Source: an uncultured Bacteroidales bacterium
Lineage (GTDB): Bacteria > Bacteroidota > Bacteroidia > Bacteroidales > Paludibacteraceae
DNA length: 64,000 bases
Reading direction: 5' to 3'
Assembly (NCBI GenBank): GCA_947164985.1
Contig: CAMUYI010000005.1
Location: forward strand, 84,199-148,198
A model generated the notes under the pieces. It was not told the DNA's origin. It was given only the letters and a program-made list of their open reading frames with translations, and ran no database searches. How positions within the stretch are numbered: position 1 is the stretch's first letter; every line of letters begins with the position of its first letter. The translations under genes and the position numbers were made by a program. Of the stretch, positions 1 to 8,774 are shown one piece after another.

Positions 1-303
1 CTGGTGAGTTTTGCCGCTGAGGGCGCGGAGCATGGTGAAGGCATCGTTGGCGTCATGGGGTTTGCCGAGCATGTGTCCGTCAAGCCAAACGATGGTGTCG
101 GCGGTAATGAGGAGCTGGTTAGGTTTCAGTTTCGTCTCGTACGCGCGCGCTTTCGCGCGAGATATATAATAAGGTATGTCACCTGCCTGCAATTCAGAAG
201 GATAGGTCTCGTCGGCATCGATATTGATAGCCGTAAACGGCAGGTCGAGACCTGCCATTAACTCGCGACGACGCGGACTTTGTGAACCAAGAATGATTTC
301 CAT
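1..303 (-). CDS. maf: Maf-family nucleotide pyrophosphatase, N-terminal part
   Basis: Maf/YhdE-type nucleoside triphosphate pyrophosphatase, a cytoplasmic house-cleaning enzyme that hydrolyses non-canonical or pyrimidine nucleotides. The 101 visible residues open with the family signature GSQSPRRRELM, followed by the conserved ISRAKARAYE segment and ADTIV, which holds the catalytic Asp. The gene runs off the left edge, so the C-terminal half is missing. Its ATG overlaps the TGA of the upstream topoisomerase gene (TGATG), so translation is probably coupled. Confidence 0.9.
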   Translation of the reverse strand, partial: MEIILGSQSPRRRELMAGLDLPFTAINIDADETYPSELQAGDIPYYISRAKARAYETKLKPNQLLITADTIVWLDGHMLGKPHDANDAFTMLRALSGKTHQ

Positions 304-2921
304 CAGAATAGATCAAGTTGGGTATCTTTGGGAGGTTCTATCGTCATCTTGACGCCATCGATATCGATTTCTTCAACACGCTCAGCCTCCGAGGTTTCTC
401 CCGTTTCATCAGAAGGCACCTCCGGTTCAGGTTCGGGCTCCGGTTCAACAGGAGCAGGGGTTATATCTTCGATAGAAGCGACCTCGAGGGTTGTAACTCG
501 TTTACCTTTGGCACGCGCGGACTTATCGTCGATGAACTCCTCCATGAGGATGTCAAGCGGTTCACGGTTCTCATCCTTGAAGAGTACACGGAAGGTGGCT
601 TCTGCGCGATCGGAGAGCACCGCGATACGAGAGTCTTTGTCATCGCCCAAGAAGGATTGAAGTTTCGCTTGTGCGTCATCCAGTTTGAAACGTTTACCGT
701 AGTAATATTTGAGTTCGCCATTCCATTGGATGAGACTCCAAATCTTACCTGGATCGAGTTTTTCGATACGCAAGATATTATCCTCGAAATGGGCAGTAGG
801 ATCAAAGGAAGTGGTATAATAGGTTCCATCGGTCTGAATAACGAGGATACGATCTTCGTCAAAGAACTCTCCTAAGTACATACCGTGCTCGTCATAGTTA
901 ACACGGAGCACATCAGCATCGAACCATACCTTACGGCCTCCAAGAGTCGAATGGCCTTTCTTACTGAGGGTGATCGACTTGACGTCGAATTTCGTGAGCA
1001 CGTTTCCGCGTGCGGTACGGGACTTAACCGCCAGTTCGGACAGATCCTTGAAGACCTCGAGTTTCTTGAGATGGAGAGCCGGTTTGAGGGTCACTTTGAT
1101 CGTCTCCGCTTCGCCGTTGGGGTTCGCCGTAAAATACACCACTTTCGATCCGGGCTTACCTTGGGTGAGATCATACTCCTTATCACGCGTCACGCCGGTG
1201 ACGTTAAAGCGCTTCATGAAGTAAACACCCTTCTTTCCATCCCGATAAACGACGTTATAGACAGTGCGTTCGTCTCCGCGATGGAAGATAGCGATATGGA
1301 GGATGTCAGTGCCGATGAATAGTTTCTCAGCCACCTTAACGACTTTGTATTTACCGTCTTTATGGAAGACGATGAGTTCGTCCATGTCAGAGCAGTTGAA
1401 GAGGAACTCATCTTTCTTGAGACCCGTTCCGACAAAGCCTTCGTCCCAATTGATATAGAGTTTCTCGTTGTTCTCAACCACGGCTTTGACATTGATCGCG
1501 CCGAAGTTACGCACCTCGGTACGACGCGGATAGGCCTCGCCGTATTTCTTTTTGAGCATCTCAAACCAAGCGATAGTGTAGTCGATCAGATGGTTGAGGT
1601 TCTTGATGCAGGCTTTGATCTTCTTCTCCAGATCCTTCATCAGTTCGTCCGCCTTCTTGGAGTCGAACTTGGTGATACGGATCATTCGAATCTCGAACAG
1701 TTTCTCGATGTCCTCCGGCCGTACCTCGCGAATGAGTTGCGGTTTGAACGGCGTCAGCGCCTCATCTACGAACTCTATGAGTTTCTCTTTGTTCGGTGCG
1801 TTCTCGTAACCCTCTTGCTTATAGATACGATTCTCAATGAAGATTTTTTCGAGCGAAGTATAGAAGTATTTCTCTTCGAGTTCGGCTTTCTCTATCTCAA
1901 GTTCCCATTTAAGAAGGGCTTTGGTGTTGTCGCACGAGAGTTTGAGCAGATTGCTAACCGAAGTAAAGATCGGTTTTTTGTCTTGCACTACACAGCAGTT
2001 GGGCGATATATTCACCTCGCAATCGGTGAAGGCATAGAGGGCATCGATCGCTTTATCGGAAGAGGAACCGGGCGCGAGTTGCACAACGATTCGTGCTGAC
2101 TCAGCGGTGAAATCATCAACCTTACGGATCTTGATCTTGCCCTTTTGGTTTGCCTTGATGATGGTCTCGATGATCTTGGAGGTCGTCGTACCAAACGGTA
2201 TCTCGGTGATGACGAGGGTCTTGTTGTCGTCGGTCTTGGTGATCCGCGCACGAATCTTAACCGATCCGCCTCGTTCTCCGTCGTTGTATTTGGTCACATC
2301 AATGACACCACCCGTAGGGAAGTCGGGATAGAGCGCGAACTCTTCATTACGCAGATAAGCGAGCGAAGCGTCACATAGTTCATTGAAGTTATGCGGCAGG
2401 ATCTTCGAGTTAAGTCCGACGGCAATACCTTCTACGCCTTGCGCCAATAAAAGCGGGAACTTAACAGGCAGATGAATGGGTTCATTCTTACGTCCGTCAT
2501 AGGACTTCATCCACTCAGTCGTCTTGGGGTTGAATACCGTTTCGAGGGCGAACTTGCTCAACCGTGCCTCGATATAACGGGGAGCAGCGGCGCCATCACC
2601 GGTAAGAATATTTCCCCAGTTACCTTGGCAATCAATAAGCAGATCTTTCTGACCCAGTTGAACGAGTGCATCGCCGATGGAAGCATCACCGTGAGGGTGA
2701 TACTGCATGGTCTGACCGACGATGTTCGCCACCTTGTTGAACTTACCGTCATCGACGCACTTCATGGCGTGCAATATACGGCGTTGCACAGGTTTCAAAC
2801 CATCCTCGATAGCCGGGACAGCACGTTCGAGTATCACATACGAAGCATAGTCCAGGAACCAGTCCTGGTACATGCCTGTCAAATGATACTTCACTGCATC
2901 ATTGAAACCGCCTTGAGCCAT
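303..2921 (-). CDS. parC: DNA topoisomerase IV subunit A
   Basis: Type IIA topoisomerase breakage-reunion subunit of 872 residues. The N-terminal domain has the winged-helix stretch QYHPHGDASIGDALV and the active-site Arg-Tyr in AAAPRYIEARLSKFA, with Tyr about residue 116. The C-terminal beta-pinwheel lacks an obvious gyrA box, and the protein ends in a Glu/Pro-rich acidic tail, so I call the ParC-type subunit rather than GyrA. It follows a 54-codon membrane-protein gene by 6 nt and overlaps maf by 1 nt, forming one minus-strand operon. Gyrase A cannot be fully excluded without comparing with the second paralogue elsewhere in the genome. Confidence 0.9.
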   Translation of the reverse strand: MAQGGFNDAVKYHLTGMYQDWFLDYASYVILERAVPAIEDGLKPVQRRILHAMKCVDDGKFNKVANIVGQTMQYHPHGDASIGDALVQLGQKDLLIDCQGNWGNILTGDGAAAPRYIEARLSKFALETVFNPKTTEWMKSYDGRKNEPIHLPVKFPLLLAQGVEGIAVGLNSKILPHNFNELCDASLAYLRNEEFALYPDFPTGGVIDVTKYNDGERGGSVKIRARITKTDDNKTLVITEIPFGTTTSKIIETIIKANQKGKIKIRKVDDFTAESARIVVQLAPGSSSDKAIDALYAFTDCEVNISPNCCVVQDKKPIFTSVSNLLKLSCDNTKALLKWELEIEKAELEEKYFYTSLEKIFIENRIYKQEGYENAPNKEKLIEFVDEALTPFKPQLIREVRPEDIEKLFEIRMIRITKFDSKKADELMKDLEKKIKACIKNLNHLIDYTIAWFEMLKKKYGEAYPRRTEVRNFGAINVKAVVENNEKLYINWDEGFVGTGLKKDEFLFNCSDMDELIVFHKDGKYKVVKVAEKLFIGTDILHIAIFHRGDERTVYNVVYRDGKKGVYFMKRFNVTGVTRDKEYDLTQGKPGSKVVYFTANPNGEAETIKVTLKPALHLKKLEVFKDLSELAVKSRTARGNVLTKFDVKSITLSKKGHSTLGGRKVWFDADVLRVNYDEHGMYLGEFFDEDRILVIQTDGTYYTTSFDPTAHFEDNILRIEKLDPGKIWSLIQWNGELKYYYGKRFKLDDAQAKLQSFLGDDKDSRIAVLSDRAEATFRVLFKDENREPLDILMEEFIDDKSARAKGKRVTTLEVASIEDITPAPVEPEPEPEPEVPSDETGETSEAERVEEIDIDGVKMTIEPPKDTQLDLF

Positions 2922-2927
2922 TCGTTA

Positions 2928-3092
2928 TCAGCCTTTTCTGTTGATACAAATATAAACGATGATACCTGCTAACTCGAGAAGCATTGCTATGATTAACAAT
3001 GCGTTATCAGCTACAGCCCATTTGTAAACCGCAAGGCAAATGAAACCCAAAAGAAGGAGGATTACTCCAAAATACTTCCTAACACTACTCAT
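2928..3092 (-). CDS. small two-helix membrane protein
   Basis: A 54-codon gene (MSSVRKYFGVILLLLGF...) with two predicted transmembrane helices (about residues 8-23 and 31-50) and a basic end NRKG. It lies between a good promoter (3121-3151) and the topoisomerase gene, 6 nt apart, so it is the first gene of that operon. I recognise no function. The position, promoter and clean hydrophobic pattern argue that it is real. Confidence 0.7.
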   Translation of the reverse strand: MSSVRKYFGVILLLLGFICLAVYKWAVADNALLIIAMLLELAGIIVYICINRKG

Positions 3093-3120
3093 TTTCTTAG
3101 TCCTTAATTAATTTGCGGTG

Positions 3121-3151
3121 CAAATTTACTGCTTTTTTTTGGAATATGCAA
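3121..3151 (-). promoter_or_regulatory. promoter of the small membrane protein-parC-maf operon
   Basis: On the minus strand: -33 TTG (3149-3151, in CTTGCATATT), 20-bp spacer, -7 TAAATTTG (3121-3128). Matches the Bacteroides TTTG/TAnnTTTG pattern. Confidence 0.7.
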
Positions 3152-3175
3152 GTTTTCTTGAATTTTTCTTCTTTT

Positions 3176-4249
3176 TTATCGCACAAAACGATAAATTCCG
3201 CCCGGAAGGGAGCGAATGAGTCCTTGAATCTCCAATTCCATAAGGTCTGAAGACACATCGCTATAGGGTCTTTCGGTCTCCATAACGATAAGGTTGATAT
3301 GCAATCCTTCTTCGGCTTCCTGTAGTTTTTGAAGGATGGCTTGTTGAGTAAGCGGGAGATCATCCCGAAGTCCCACTAGTTCTGTTTGAAGAGCCTGAGG
3401 TTGCGCGGTTTTCGGCGTCCAATGCATAGCTGCAATAAGATCCGCGGCACAGGTGATAAGGGACGCTTTATGAGTGCGAATAAGAGTATTACATCCCATG
3501 GACGATATATCAGTAGGACGTGCCGGGAAAGCGAACAGATCCCGATTATAATCATTCGCCATATGGGCGGTGATGAGACTTCCGCCACGCTCTTTGGATT
3601 CGACGACGACTACGGCATCAGCCAAGCCGGCGACTATACGGTTACGCTGCACAAAAAGCGGTGCGAGGGGTTCCGTACCGGAAGGAAATTCGGTGAGCAA
3701 ACCGCCATGCTCCAGCGAAGCTACCGCTTCGGGGCGATGTTGGTAAGGATAGATACGGTCGAGACCGTGCGCCGGTACAATGATAGTAGGTACACCGTAC
3801 TGGATAGCGGCTCTATGCGCCGCGATATCTATGCCGTACGCACCTCCGCTGACGATGGTGACTGCGTCCAGTTGTTCATGCAGTTCCCGCACGAGGGCTT
3901 CGGTTAGTTCCTTGCCTCGTTGAGTAGCCTGACGTGTACCGACGATCGAGACGATATGTCCATTAGAAGGATGGAGGTTACCTTTGCCGTATAGCAGAAG
4001 GGGTCTATCGGGACATTGGCGAAGGCGGTAGGGGTAATCTTCGTCCGCCAGCGTCCATACACGAATGCCATGCGCCATAATCCACTCCAGCTCTTTCTGC
4101 GCACGATCCAAGCAAGCCTGTTGGTCCGGTTCATCAATAGTTTGCCAAGCCTCCTCCGCCGATCCGTACTGATCGAGGAGGGAAAGCGCTTTGCGCAAAC
4201 GATTGCGGTAAAGCAGACTTAACGCGATGTCGTAGAGAGGCGTTGCCAT
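3176..4249 (-). CDS. dprA: DNA-processing protein DprA
   Basis: Cytoplasmic single-strand DNA-binding RecA loader used in natural transformation. From ATG 4249 the protein has 357 residues: a short N-terminal SAM-like region, a Rossmann-type domain with SIVGTRQATQRG (about 101-112), VSGGAYGIDIAAHRAA (133-148) and RNRIVAGLADAVVVVES (202-218), and a C-terminal winged helix. A longer reading from 4414 is possible but would add 55 non-conserved residues lying over the upstream gene, so I prefer ATG 4249 (MATPLYDIAL). It overlaps the 3' end of the VanZ-like gene by 31 nt. Confidence 0.93.
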   Translation of the reverse strand: MATPLYDIALSLLYRNRLRKALSLLDQYGSAEEAWQTIDEPDQQACLDRAQKELEWIMAHGIRVWTLADEDYPYRLRQCPDRPLLLYGKGNLHPSNGHIVSIVGTRQATQRGKELTEALVRELHEQLDAVTIVSGGAYGIDIAAHRAAIQYGVPTIIVPAHGLDRIYPYQHRPEAVASLEHGGLLTEFPSGTEPLAPLFVQRNRIVAGLADAVVVVESKERGGSLITAHMANDYNRDLFAFPARPTDISSMGCNTLIRTHKASLITCAADLIAAMHWTPKTAQPQALQTELVGLRDDLPLTQQAILQKLQEAEEGLHINLIVMETERPYSDVSSDLMELEIQGLIRSLPGGIYRFVR

Positions 4250-4551
4250 AAGATTGCAAGGATAATAGTTATTGTGGTGCCCACAAAGTCGGCTAATAGA
4301 TCGAGCCATTCGCCGGATCGGGTTTGGGTGCAATAATGTTGGAGCAGTTCGAGCAAAGCGCCGTATAGCGTTACTCCTACGATGATCCATACCGGGCGCT
4401 TTATTGCCAGCCACCAGGAAGCGGCAAGGCAGGCATAAAGGATGGCATGCATGAGTTTATCATTGAGCGATACGGAGGGCATATAACTGCTCTCCGTAAG
4501 ACTCATGATCGCGATACCTACCGTGATACACACGGCGGGCAGATACTTCAT
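4219..4551 (-). CDS. VanZ-like membrane protein
   Basis: A 110-residue protein with several hydrophobic helices and the VanZ-family pattern DKLMHAILYACLAASWW followed by ELLQHYC and SGEWLDLLADFVGT. The start MKYLPAVC at 4551 gives a normal family length. A start 21 codons upstream would run into the upp terminus without added conservation. Function in Bacteroidota is unknown. It lies between upp and dprA and overlaps dprA. Confidence 0.8.
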   Translation of the reverse strand: MKYLPAVCITVGIAIMSLTESSYMPSVSLNDKLMHAILYACLAASWWLAIKRPVWIIVGVTLYGALLELLQHYCTQTRSGEWLDLLADFVGTTITIILAILWQRLSTTSR

Positions 4552-4561
4552 ATAAGAAATG

Positions 4562-5236
4562 TTACGAACGATCGGACAGATGTATTTTTGTTCCGTAACA
4601 CAAATCTCCGGCATCGCCTAAACCCGGGACGATATATTTCTTATCGTTGAGGATCGGATCGACAGCCGCGCACCAAAGTGTAACGTCATCGCTGTCTTTG
4701 AGTGCATTGCGCATGTACTCGATGGACTTTGGCGTAGCGATTGCACAGCAGAGATGGGTATGGGTCGGTTTACCATGACGAAGGAGTGCCAGATAACCTA
4801 CCTCCATTGACATACCGGTAGCCAACATAGGATCGACCATGATAAGGGTCTTACCATCGATCGCCGGCGCTGCCATGTACTCGGCTACAATCTCCAGCTC
4901 TCCTTTGTCGTTCACACGACGGTAAGCACTCAAGAATGCATTTTCGGCGTTGTCGAAGATATTAAGGAAACCTTGATGAAGCGGAAGTCCGGCACGAAGG
5001 ATGGTTGCGAGCACGAGGTTATCGGAGATCGTGTTCACAGGCGCTACGCCGAGGGGCGTTTGTACGTCGGTATGTTCATAATTGAGGGTCTTGCTGACCT
5101 CGATCGCCATGAACTCACCGATACGCTCGATGTTACGACGGAAACGGAGACGATCTTTTTGGATCTCCACGTCACGTATCTCGCGCAGGTATTGGTTGAG
5201 CACACTATTGTGCTCGGAGAGGTTAATAACTTTCAT
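4562..5236 (-). CDS. upp: uracil phosphoribosyltransferase
   Basis: Pyrimidine salvage: uracil + PRPP to UMP. From MKVINLSEHN the protein has 224 residues. It shows the PRPP-binding loop VDPMLATGMSM (about 134-144) and the C-terminal uracil-binding segment PGLGDAGDLCYGT. Residues upstream of this ATG (from 5308) lie over the coiled-coil gene and are not family-like. It sits 1 nt after the coiled-coil protein gene, so it is probably transcribed from the 5923-5954 promoter. Confidence 0.95.
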   Translation of the reverse strand: MKVINLSEHNSVLNQYLREIRDVEIQKDRLRFRRNIERIGEFMAIEVSKTLNYEHTDVQTPLGVAPVNTISDNLVLATILRAGLPLHQGFLNIFDNAENAFLSAYRRVNDKGELEIVAEYMAAPAIDGKTLIMVDPMLATGMSMEVGYLALLRHGKPTHTHLCCAIATPKSIEYMRNALKDSDDVTLWCAAVDPILNDKKYIVPGLGDAGDLCYGTKIHLSDRS

Positions 5237-5237
5237 A

Positions 5238-5882
5238 TTATTGCATGTTTTTAGCTGCTTTCTGCTCTGCTTTGACAGTTGCGGTACGCTCTTTGAGTTG
5301 TGCCTCAAGTTCTTTCAGTTCAGCGTCTTTCTGGGTAACCTCCATGTTGAAGTTCTGCAGGGTCGTTTGCCAGTTTTGAATCGAGGTCTCGAGTTCAGCG
5401 ATACCGCGTTGACGCTCTGCTACTTCGCGAAGGGCGTATCCGAGTTCTTTCTGCTCTTTCTCCAACATCTCCGAATAAGCGTCACGCGCTCCTTGGTTGA
5501 GGCGTTTCTGACCATTGAGTTTACGTTGCTGATTCTCAACCGTTTTCTGCATGCCTTTGAGAGTAGACTCCTCTTGCGAATAGATCTTCTTGAGCGAAGC
5601 AGTCATTTTTGTTGCCTCTTTGAGCGAAGTAGCCATCTCTTTGGCATGTGCCTGCTCATCTTTGAACTCAGCCTTAGCCGCTTTGAGTTGGGTTGCATTC
5701 TCATTCAATACCTGCGAAGCGACATCTAAAGAAGCGCGGTACATCATCGGTTCCGCGAGATAAAGGGCACGGAGTGAATCAATTTTCACATCTGCGATAC
5801 GAATGTTGAGGGGAGTAACATGTTGCGCAAAAGCGCTCAGACCAAGTGCCAAAAAGGCAATTACAAAAATAGACTTTTTCAT
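5238..5882 (-). CDS. secreted coiled-coil protein of unknown function
   Basis: A 214-residue protein with a clear Sec signal peptide (MKKSIFVIAFLALGLSAFAQ, cleavage after AFA). From about residue 50 to the end it is a Lys/Glu/Ala/Gln-rich coiled coil. No enzymatic motif is visible. It is probably periplasmic and is the first gene of a run with upp, VanZ-like and dprA. I do not recognise the family. Confidence 0.75.
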   Translation of the reverse strand: MKKSIFVIAFLALGLSAFAQHVTPLNIRIADVKIDSLRALYLAEPMMYRASLDVASQVLNENATQLKAAKAEFKDEQAHAKEMATSLKEATKMTASLKKIYSQEESTLKGMQKTVENQQRKLNGQKRLNQGARDAYSEMLEKEQKELGYALREVAERQRGIAELETSIQNWQTTLQNFNMEVTQKDAELKELEAQLKERTATVKAEQKAAKNMQ

Positions 5883-5922
5883 TGTTTTTATGATTTTTTA
5901 CATTTATTTACGTAATTCGGTG

Positions 5923-5954
5923 CAAAGATACTACAAAATTTGCATATATGCAAA
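5923..5954 (-). promoter_or_regulatory. promoter of the coiled-coil protein-upp-dprA run
   Basis: Minus strand -33 TTTG (5951-5954), inside the palindrome TTGCATATATGCAA, 20-bp spacer, -7 TATCTTTG (5923-5930). Confidence 0.8.
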
Positions 5955-5980
5955 AAATTAATAAAATTTATCGTTTTTCC

Positions 5981-6011
5981 TTGCAAAATAAGAAAAATTT
6001 TACTAATTTTG
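5981..6011 (+). promoter_or_regulatory. promoter of the DUF5063-exonuclease-phosphatase run
   Basis: Plus strand -33 TTG (5981-5983), 20-bp spacer, -7 TAATTTTG (6004-6011), 22 nt before ATG 6034. It is divergent from the 5923 promoter. Confidence 0.75.
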
Positions 6012-6033
6012 CAGCGATTTTATTCATCAAAGT

Positions 6034-6546
6034 ATGCAATCTTACATTTATAAGGACAGTACGATCGCTTTTGTAACGGCCGCTGCGCAGGCTTGTCTGC
6101 TGATAGAGAAAGTGCAGGAATACGATCGAGAGGAATGGCGCGAACAGATGATGCGGTTATTGCCGGTATTGTATCTGCGGGCGCGGTTGTTGGAAGAGGC
6201 TGAGCAAATGATGGACGAAGAACCTCAGCGTTTTGTGACGGAAGAGGATTATAACTTCGCGCTAGTGGGTATCCGCGAGTTGTTAGGTACGGACGATGCC
6301 TATCTGGATGTATTCGTAGATGGAGGAGTCTATACCGACGAGGTACAGACAGCCTATATCTCAGAGGGTTTGGCGGATATCTATCAGGAGTTGAAGGACT
6401 TAGCTGCTGCTTTCCAGACAGGCGAGGAGCCTATCATGAATGATGCGGTGGTTATATGCCGTCAGGCTTTCTTGGATCATTGGGGTCGCAAACTATTAGC
6501 TGTATTAAGAGCACTACATGAGATATCAGACGCCTCATATCAGTAA
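6034..6546 (+). CDS. DUF5063-family protein
   Basis: A 170-residue acidic, alpha-helical protein matching the Bacteroidetes DUF5063 pattern (paired helices, LLPVLYLRARLLEE, EDYNFALVGIRELLG, AYISEGLADIYQELKD). Function unknown. It overlaps the following 3'-5' exonuclease gene by 29 nt, a pairing I recall from other Bacteroidales, which suggests a joint role in nucleic acid processing. Confidence 0.75.
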   Translation: MQSYIYKDSTIAFVTAAAQACLLIEKVQEYDREEWREQMMRLLPVLYLRARLLEEAEQMMDEEPQRFVTEEDYNFALVGIRELLGTDDAYLDVFVDGGVYTDEVQTAYISEGLADIYQELKDLAAAFQTGEEPIMNDAVVICRQAFLDHWGRKLLAVLRALHEISDASYQ

Positions 6547-7369
6547 AGAGCTGCTCCAATGGATGCCCTTGGCAGCGTTTGAGGGCGAAGTGGTAGTAGT
6601 CGATAAGCCGGAACAGGTAGCGGAGGCTGTCGCCTATCTGCGTACACAGCCTATCGTGGGTGTGGATACAGAGGCACGGCCGAGTTTTCAAAGGGGGATT
6701 CATTACCCGACGGCATTGGTACAGATAGCGAGTCACGAACGCTGCTACCTGTTTCGTCTGACCCATATCGGCATGCCGCAAGAGTTAGCGGATTTCTTTG
6801 CCGATGAAAAAATTTGCAAGGTAGGTCTGGCGTTTAAGGACGATATCAACGGATTACGAAGGAGACGTAATTTCGTACCGGCTAATTGTGTAGATATCCA
6901 GAAGATGGTGCCGCAGTACGGGATTCTGGATTTAGGATTGCAGAAGTTATTCGCCATCTGTTTCGGGAAGAAAATATCGAAGAGCCAGCAGCTGACCAAT
7001 TGGGAGAACAGTCATCTGACGCCGGAACAGGCGCGGTATGCGAGTACGGACGCTTGGGCTACCTTGTTGATTTATGAGGATCTGCTGCAACACGAACGAT
7101 GGACACCGGAAGAGGTGAGTGCCTTACAGCGCGAAGAGAAAGAGCGAATGATCGAGCATCAGCAGGAGATACAGGATCAGCGTTTAAGAGAACAAGGTAT
7201 TGAACCGCCGCCTCATATGACAGCCGAAGAACGGGAGGAGCACCAACGAGCCAAGCGGCGCGAAGCACGCAAACGCAAACGACAAAACAAACAGAAACGC
7301 AATAATGAAAAGAACAATCCTTCTGGCGGCGCTGCTGATAGTAGCACTCGCCGTAAGCGCGGAAATTAA
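6518..7369 (+). CDS. 3'-5' exonuclease, DEDDy (RNase D-like) family
   Basis: A 283-residue nuclease. The first about 200 residues form a DnaQ-like fold with metal ligands in VGVDTEARP (Asp50, Glu52), KVGLAFKDD (Asp108/109) and YASTDAW (Tyr174, Asp178), i.e. the DEDDy arrangement of the RNase D/WRN type. The C-terminal about 70 residues are highly charged and end in a Lys/Arg/Asn-rich tail, likely for nucleic acid contact. No HRDC domain is present. The tail is encoded over the start of the phosphatase gene (65-nt overlap). Confidence 0.85.
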   Translation: MRYQTPHISKELLQWMPLAAFEGEVVVVDKPEQVAEAVAYLRTQPIVGVDTEARPSFQRGIHYPTALVQIASHERCYLFRLTHIGMPQELADFFADEKICKVGLAFKDDINGLRRRRNFVPANCVDIQKMVPQYGILDLGLQKLFAICFGKKISKSQQLTNWENSHLTPEQARYASTDAWATLLIYEDLLQHERWTPEEVSALQREEKERMIEHQQEIQDQRLREQGIEPPPHMTAEEREEHQRAKRREARKRKRQNKQKRNNEKNNPSGGAADSSTRRKRGN

Positions 7370-8699
7370 GTACGTCTTCTATTTTATCGGAGACGGCATG
7401 GGTGCAAACCAGGTATTGGGAGCAGAGATGTACCGTTCGGCCATTAAGGGTGACCCCTTGGGACGCGTACAGACGCTGATGACCACTTTCCCTTATTCAG
7501 GACATGCGTCCAGTTATTCAAAGAGTAACGGCATTACGGACTCTGCGGCTGCAGGTACGTGTCTGGCTACCGGCAGTAAGACCACAAACGGGACCTTAGG
7601 GCTTGATGAGAAAGGAGACCATTTGAAGACGATCGCAGAGATTCTGAAAGGAGAGGGATGGGGCATTGGTATCATGACGACAGTTGCGATCGACCATGCG
7701 ACGCCTGCGGCTTTCTACGCGCACGTACCTACGCGCGACGCGTATTATACAATAGGAGAGCAGTTGGCTGAGAGTAAGTTTGATTTCTTCGGCGGCGCAG
7801 GATTTCATCATCCTCAGGGAGAAAAAGATGACAAGAAAATGAACCTCTATCGTTTGGCAGAGGGTGCGGGATATGAAATAGCGCACGGTTATAAGGAAGC
7901 GCAAGAGAAGATGGACGCCGAGAAACTGATTCTCGTGCAAGAGAGCGACGATCAGGGTCCGATGCATGGCAGTAACCTACCCTATGCTATAGATCGGAAA
8001 GAAGGCGACTTGACTTTGGCGGAGATCGTAAGTACAGCTATTCCATTCCTGGAGAAACGCAATGATCGGTTCTTTATGATGGTAGAAGGCGGAATGATCG
8101 ACTACGCGTGTCATGGGGACGATGCGGCTACCGCTTTTGGTGAAGTATGGGATATGAACGAGGCGATGCAGGTAGCATATAAATTCTATCAGGAGCATGC
8201 TGAAGAGACGCTTATTGTGGTGACGGCAGACCATGAGACCGGAGGTCTGGCTTTGGGAAACAGCGACTATACCTTACATTTAGAGATGCTGCAGAATCAG
8301 AAATGCTCGGCATGGGTGTTGAGTGATTTGTTTACGCAGTTATTCAAAGAGAATCAGAATCCGTCATGGAATGAAGTGCAAAAAATCTACAAGGAGCAGT
8401 TAGGTTTTTGGAAGACGGTAGAAATCAGCGCAGAGGAAGAGAAGGACTTGAAAGCTGCTTATGAGAAAGCGTGCAAAGGTCAGAGCAAGGACACGAAGAC
8501 GATGTATAAGTCGATTAATAAGTTAGGCGACAAAGGTATCGCATTGCTCAATAAGAAAGCACATATCGGCTGGACGACGCGCGCACACAGCGCACACGCT
8601 GTTCCTATCTTTGCAATCGGTCAAAAGGCTGAACTTTTCAGCGGATGGAAAGACAATACCGATATTGCACCGACGATTTTAAAGGCTATTCAAGATTAA
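7305..8699 (+). CDS. alkaline phosphatase (PhoA family)
   Basis: A 464-residue secreted phosphomonoesterase with a Sec signal peptide (MKRTILLAALLIVALAVSA). Metal ligand Asp30 lies in IGDGMG, and nucleophile Ser80 in ITDSAAAGTCLATG. Further ligands are in EGGMIDYACHGDD, TADHETGG and TTRAHSAHAV. It should act in the periplasm to release phosphate. Its 5' end overlaps the exonuclease gene by 65 nt in another frame, so translation starts inside that gene. It is followed by the hairpin at 8729. Confidence 0.92.
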   Translation: MKRTILLAALLIVALAVSAEIKYVFYFIGDGMGANQVLGAEMYRSAIKGDPLGRVQTLMTTFPYSGHASSYSKSNGITDSAAAGTCLATGSKTTNGTLGLDEKGDHLKTIAEILKGEGWGIGIMTTVAIDHATPAAFYAHVPTRDAYYTIGEQLAESKFDFFGGAGFHHPQGEKDDKKMNLYRLAEGAGYEIAHGYKEAQEKMDAEKLILVQESDDQGPMHGSNLPYAIDRKEGDLTLAEIVSTAIPFLEKRNDRFFMMVEGGMIDYACHGDDAATAFGEVWDMNEAMQVAYKFYQEHAEETLIVVTADHETGGLALGNSDYTLHLEMLQNQKCSAWVLSDLFTQLFKENQNPSWNEVQKIYKEQLGFWKTVEISAEEEKDLKAAYEKACKGQSKDTKTMYKSINKLGDKGIALLNKKAHIGWTTRAHSAHAVPIFAIGQKAELFSGWKDNTDIAPTILKAIQD

Positions 8700-8728
8700 G
8701 TCAAAAAATCTTTTAGGGATATAAAAAA

Positions 8729-8754
8729 GAGGGGCGGCCCAAAGGCTGCCCCTC
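8729..8754 (-). terminator. bidirectional terminator
   Basis: GAGGGGCGGCC/GGCTGCCCCTC hairpin with a 4-nt loop between the two convergent genes. The minus-strand side is followed by a run of T, so it mainly terminates the 1081-residue protein gene. Confidence 0.85.
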
Positions 8755-8774
8755 GATTTGTATGAGAGAGGATG

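Noticed and set aside
3176..4414. Longer DprA start at 4414
   Set aside because: The extra 55 residues lie over the VanZ-like gene, are Arg/Pro-rich and not DprA-like; ATG 4249 gives the normal domain start.
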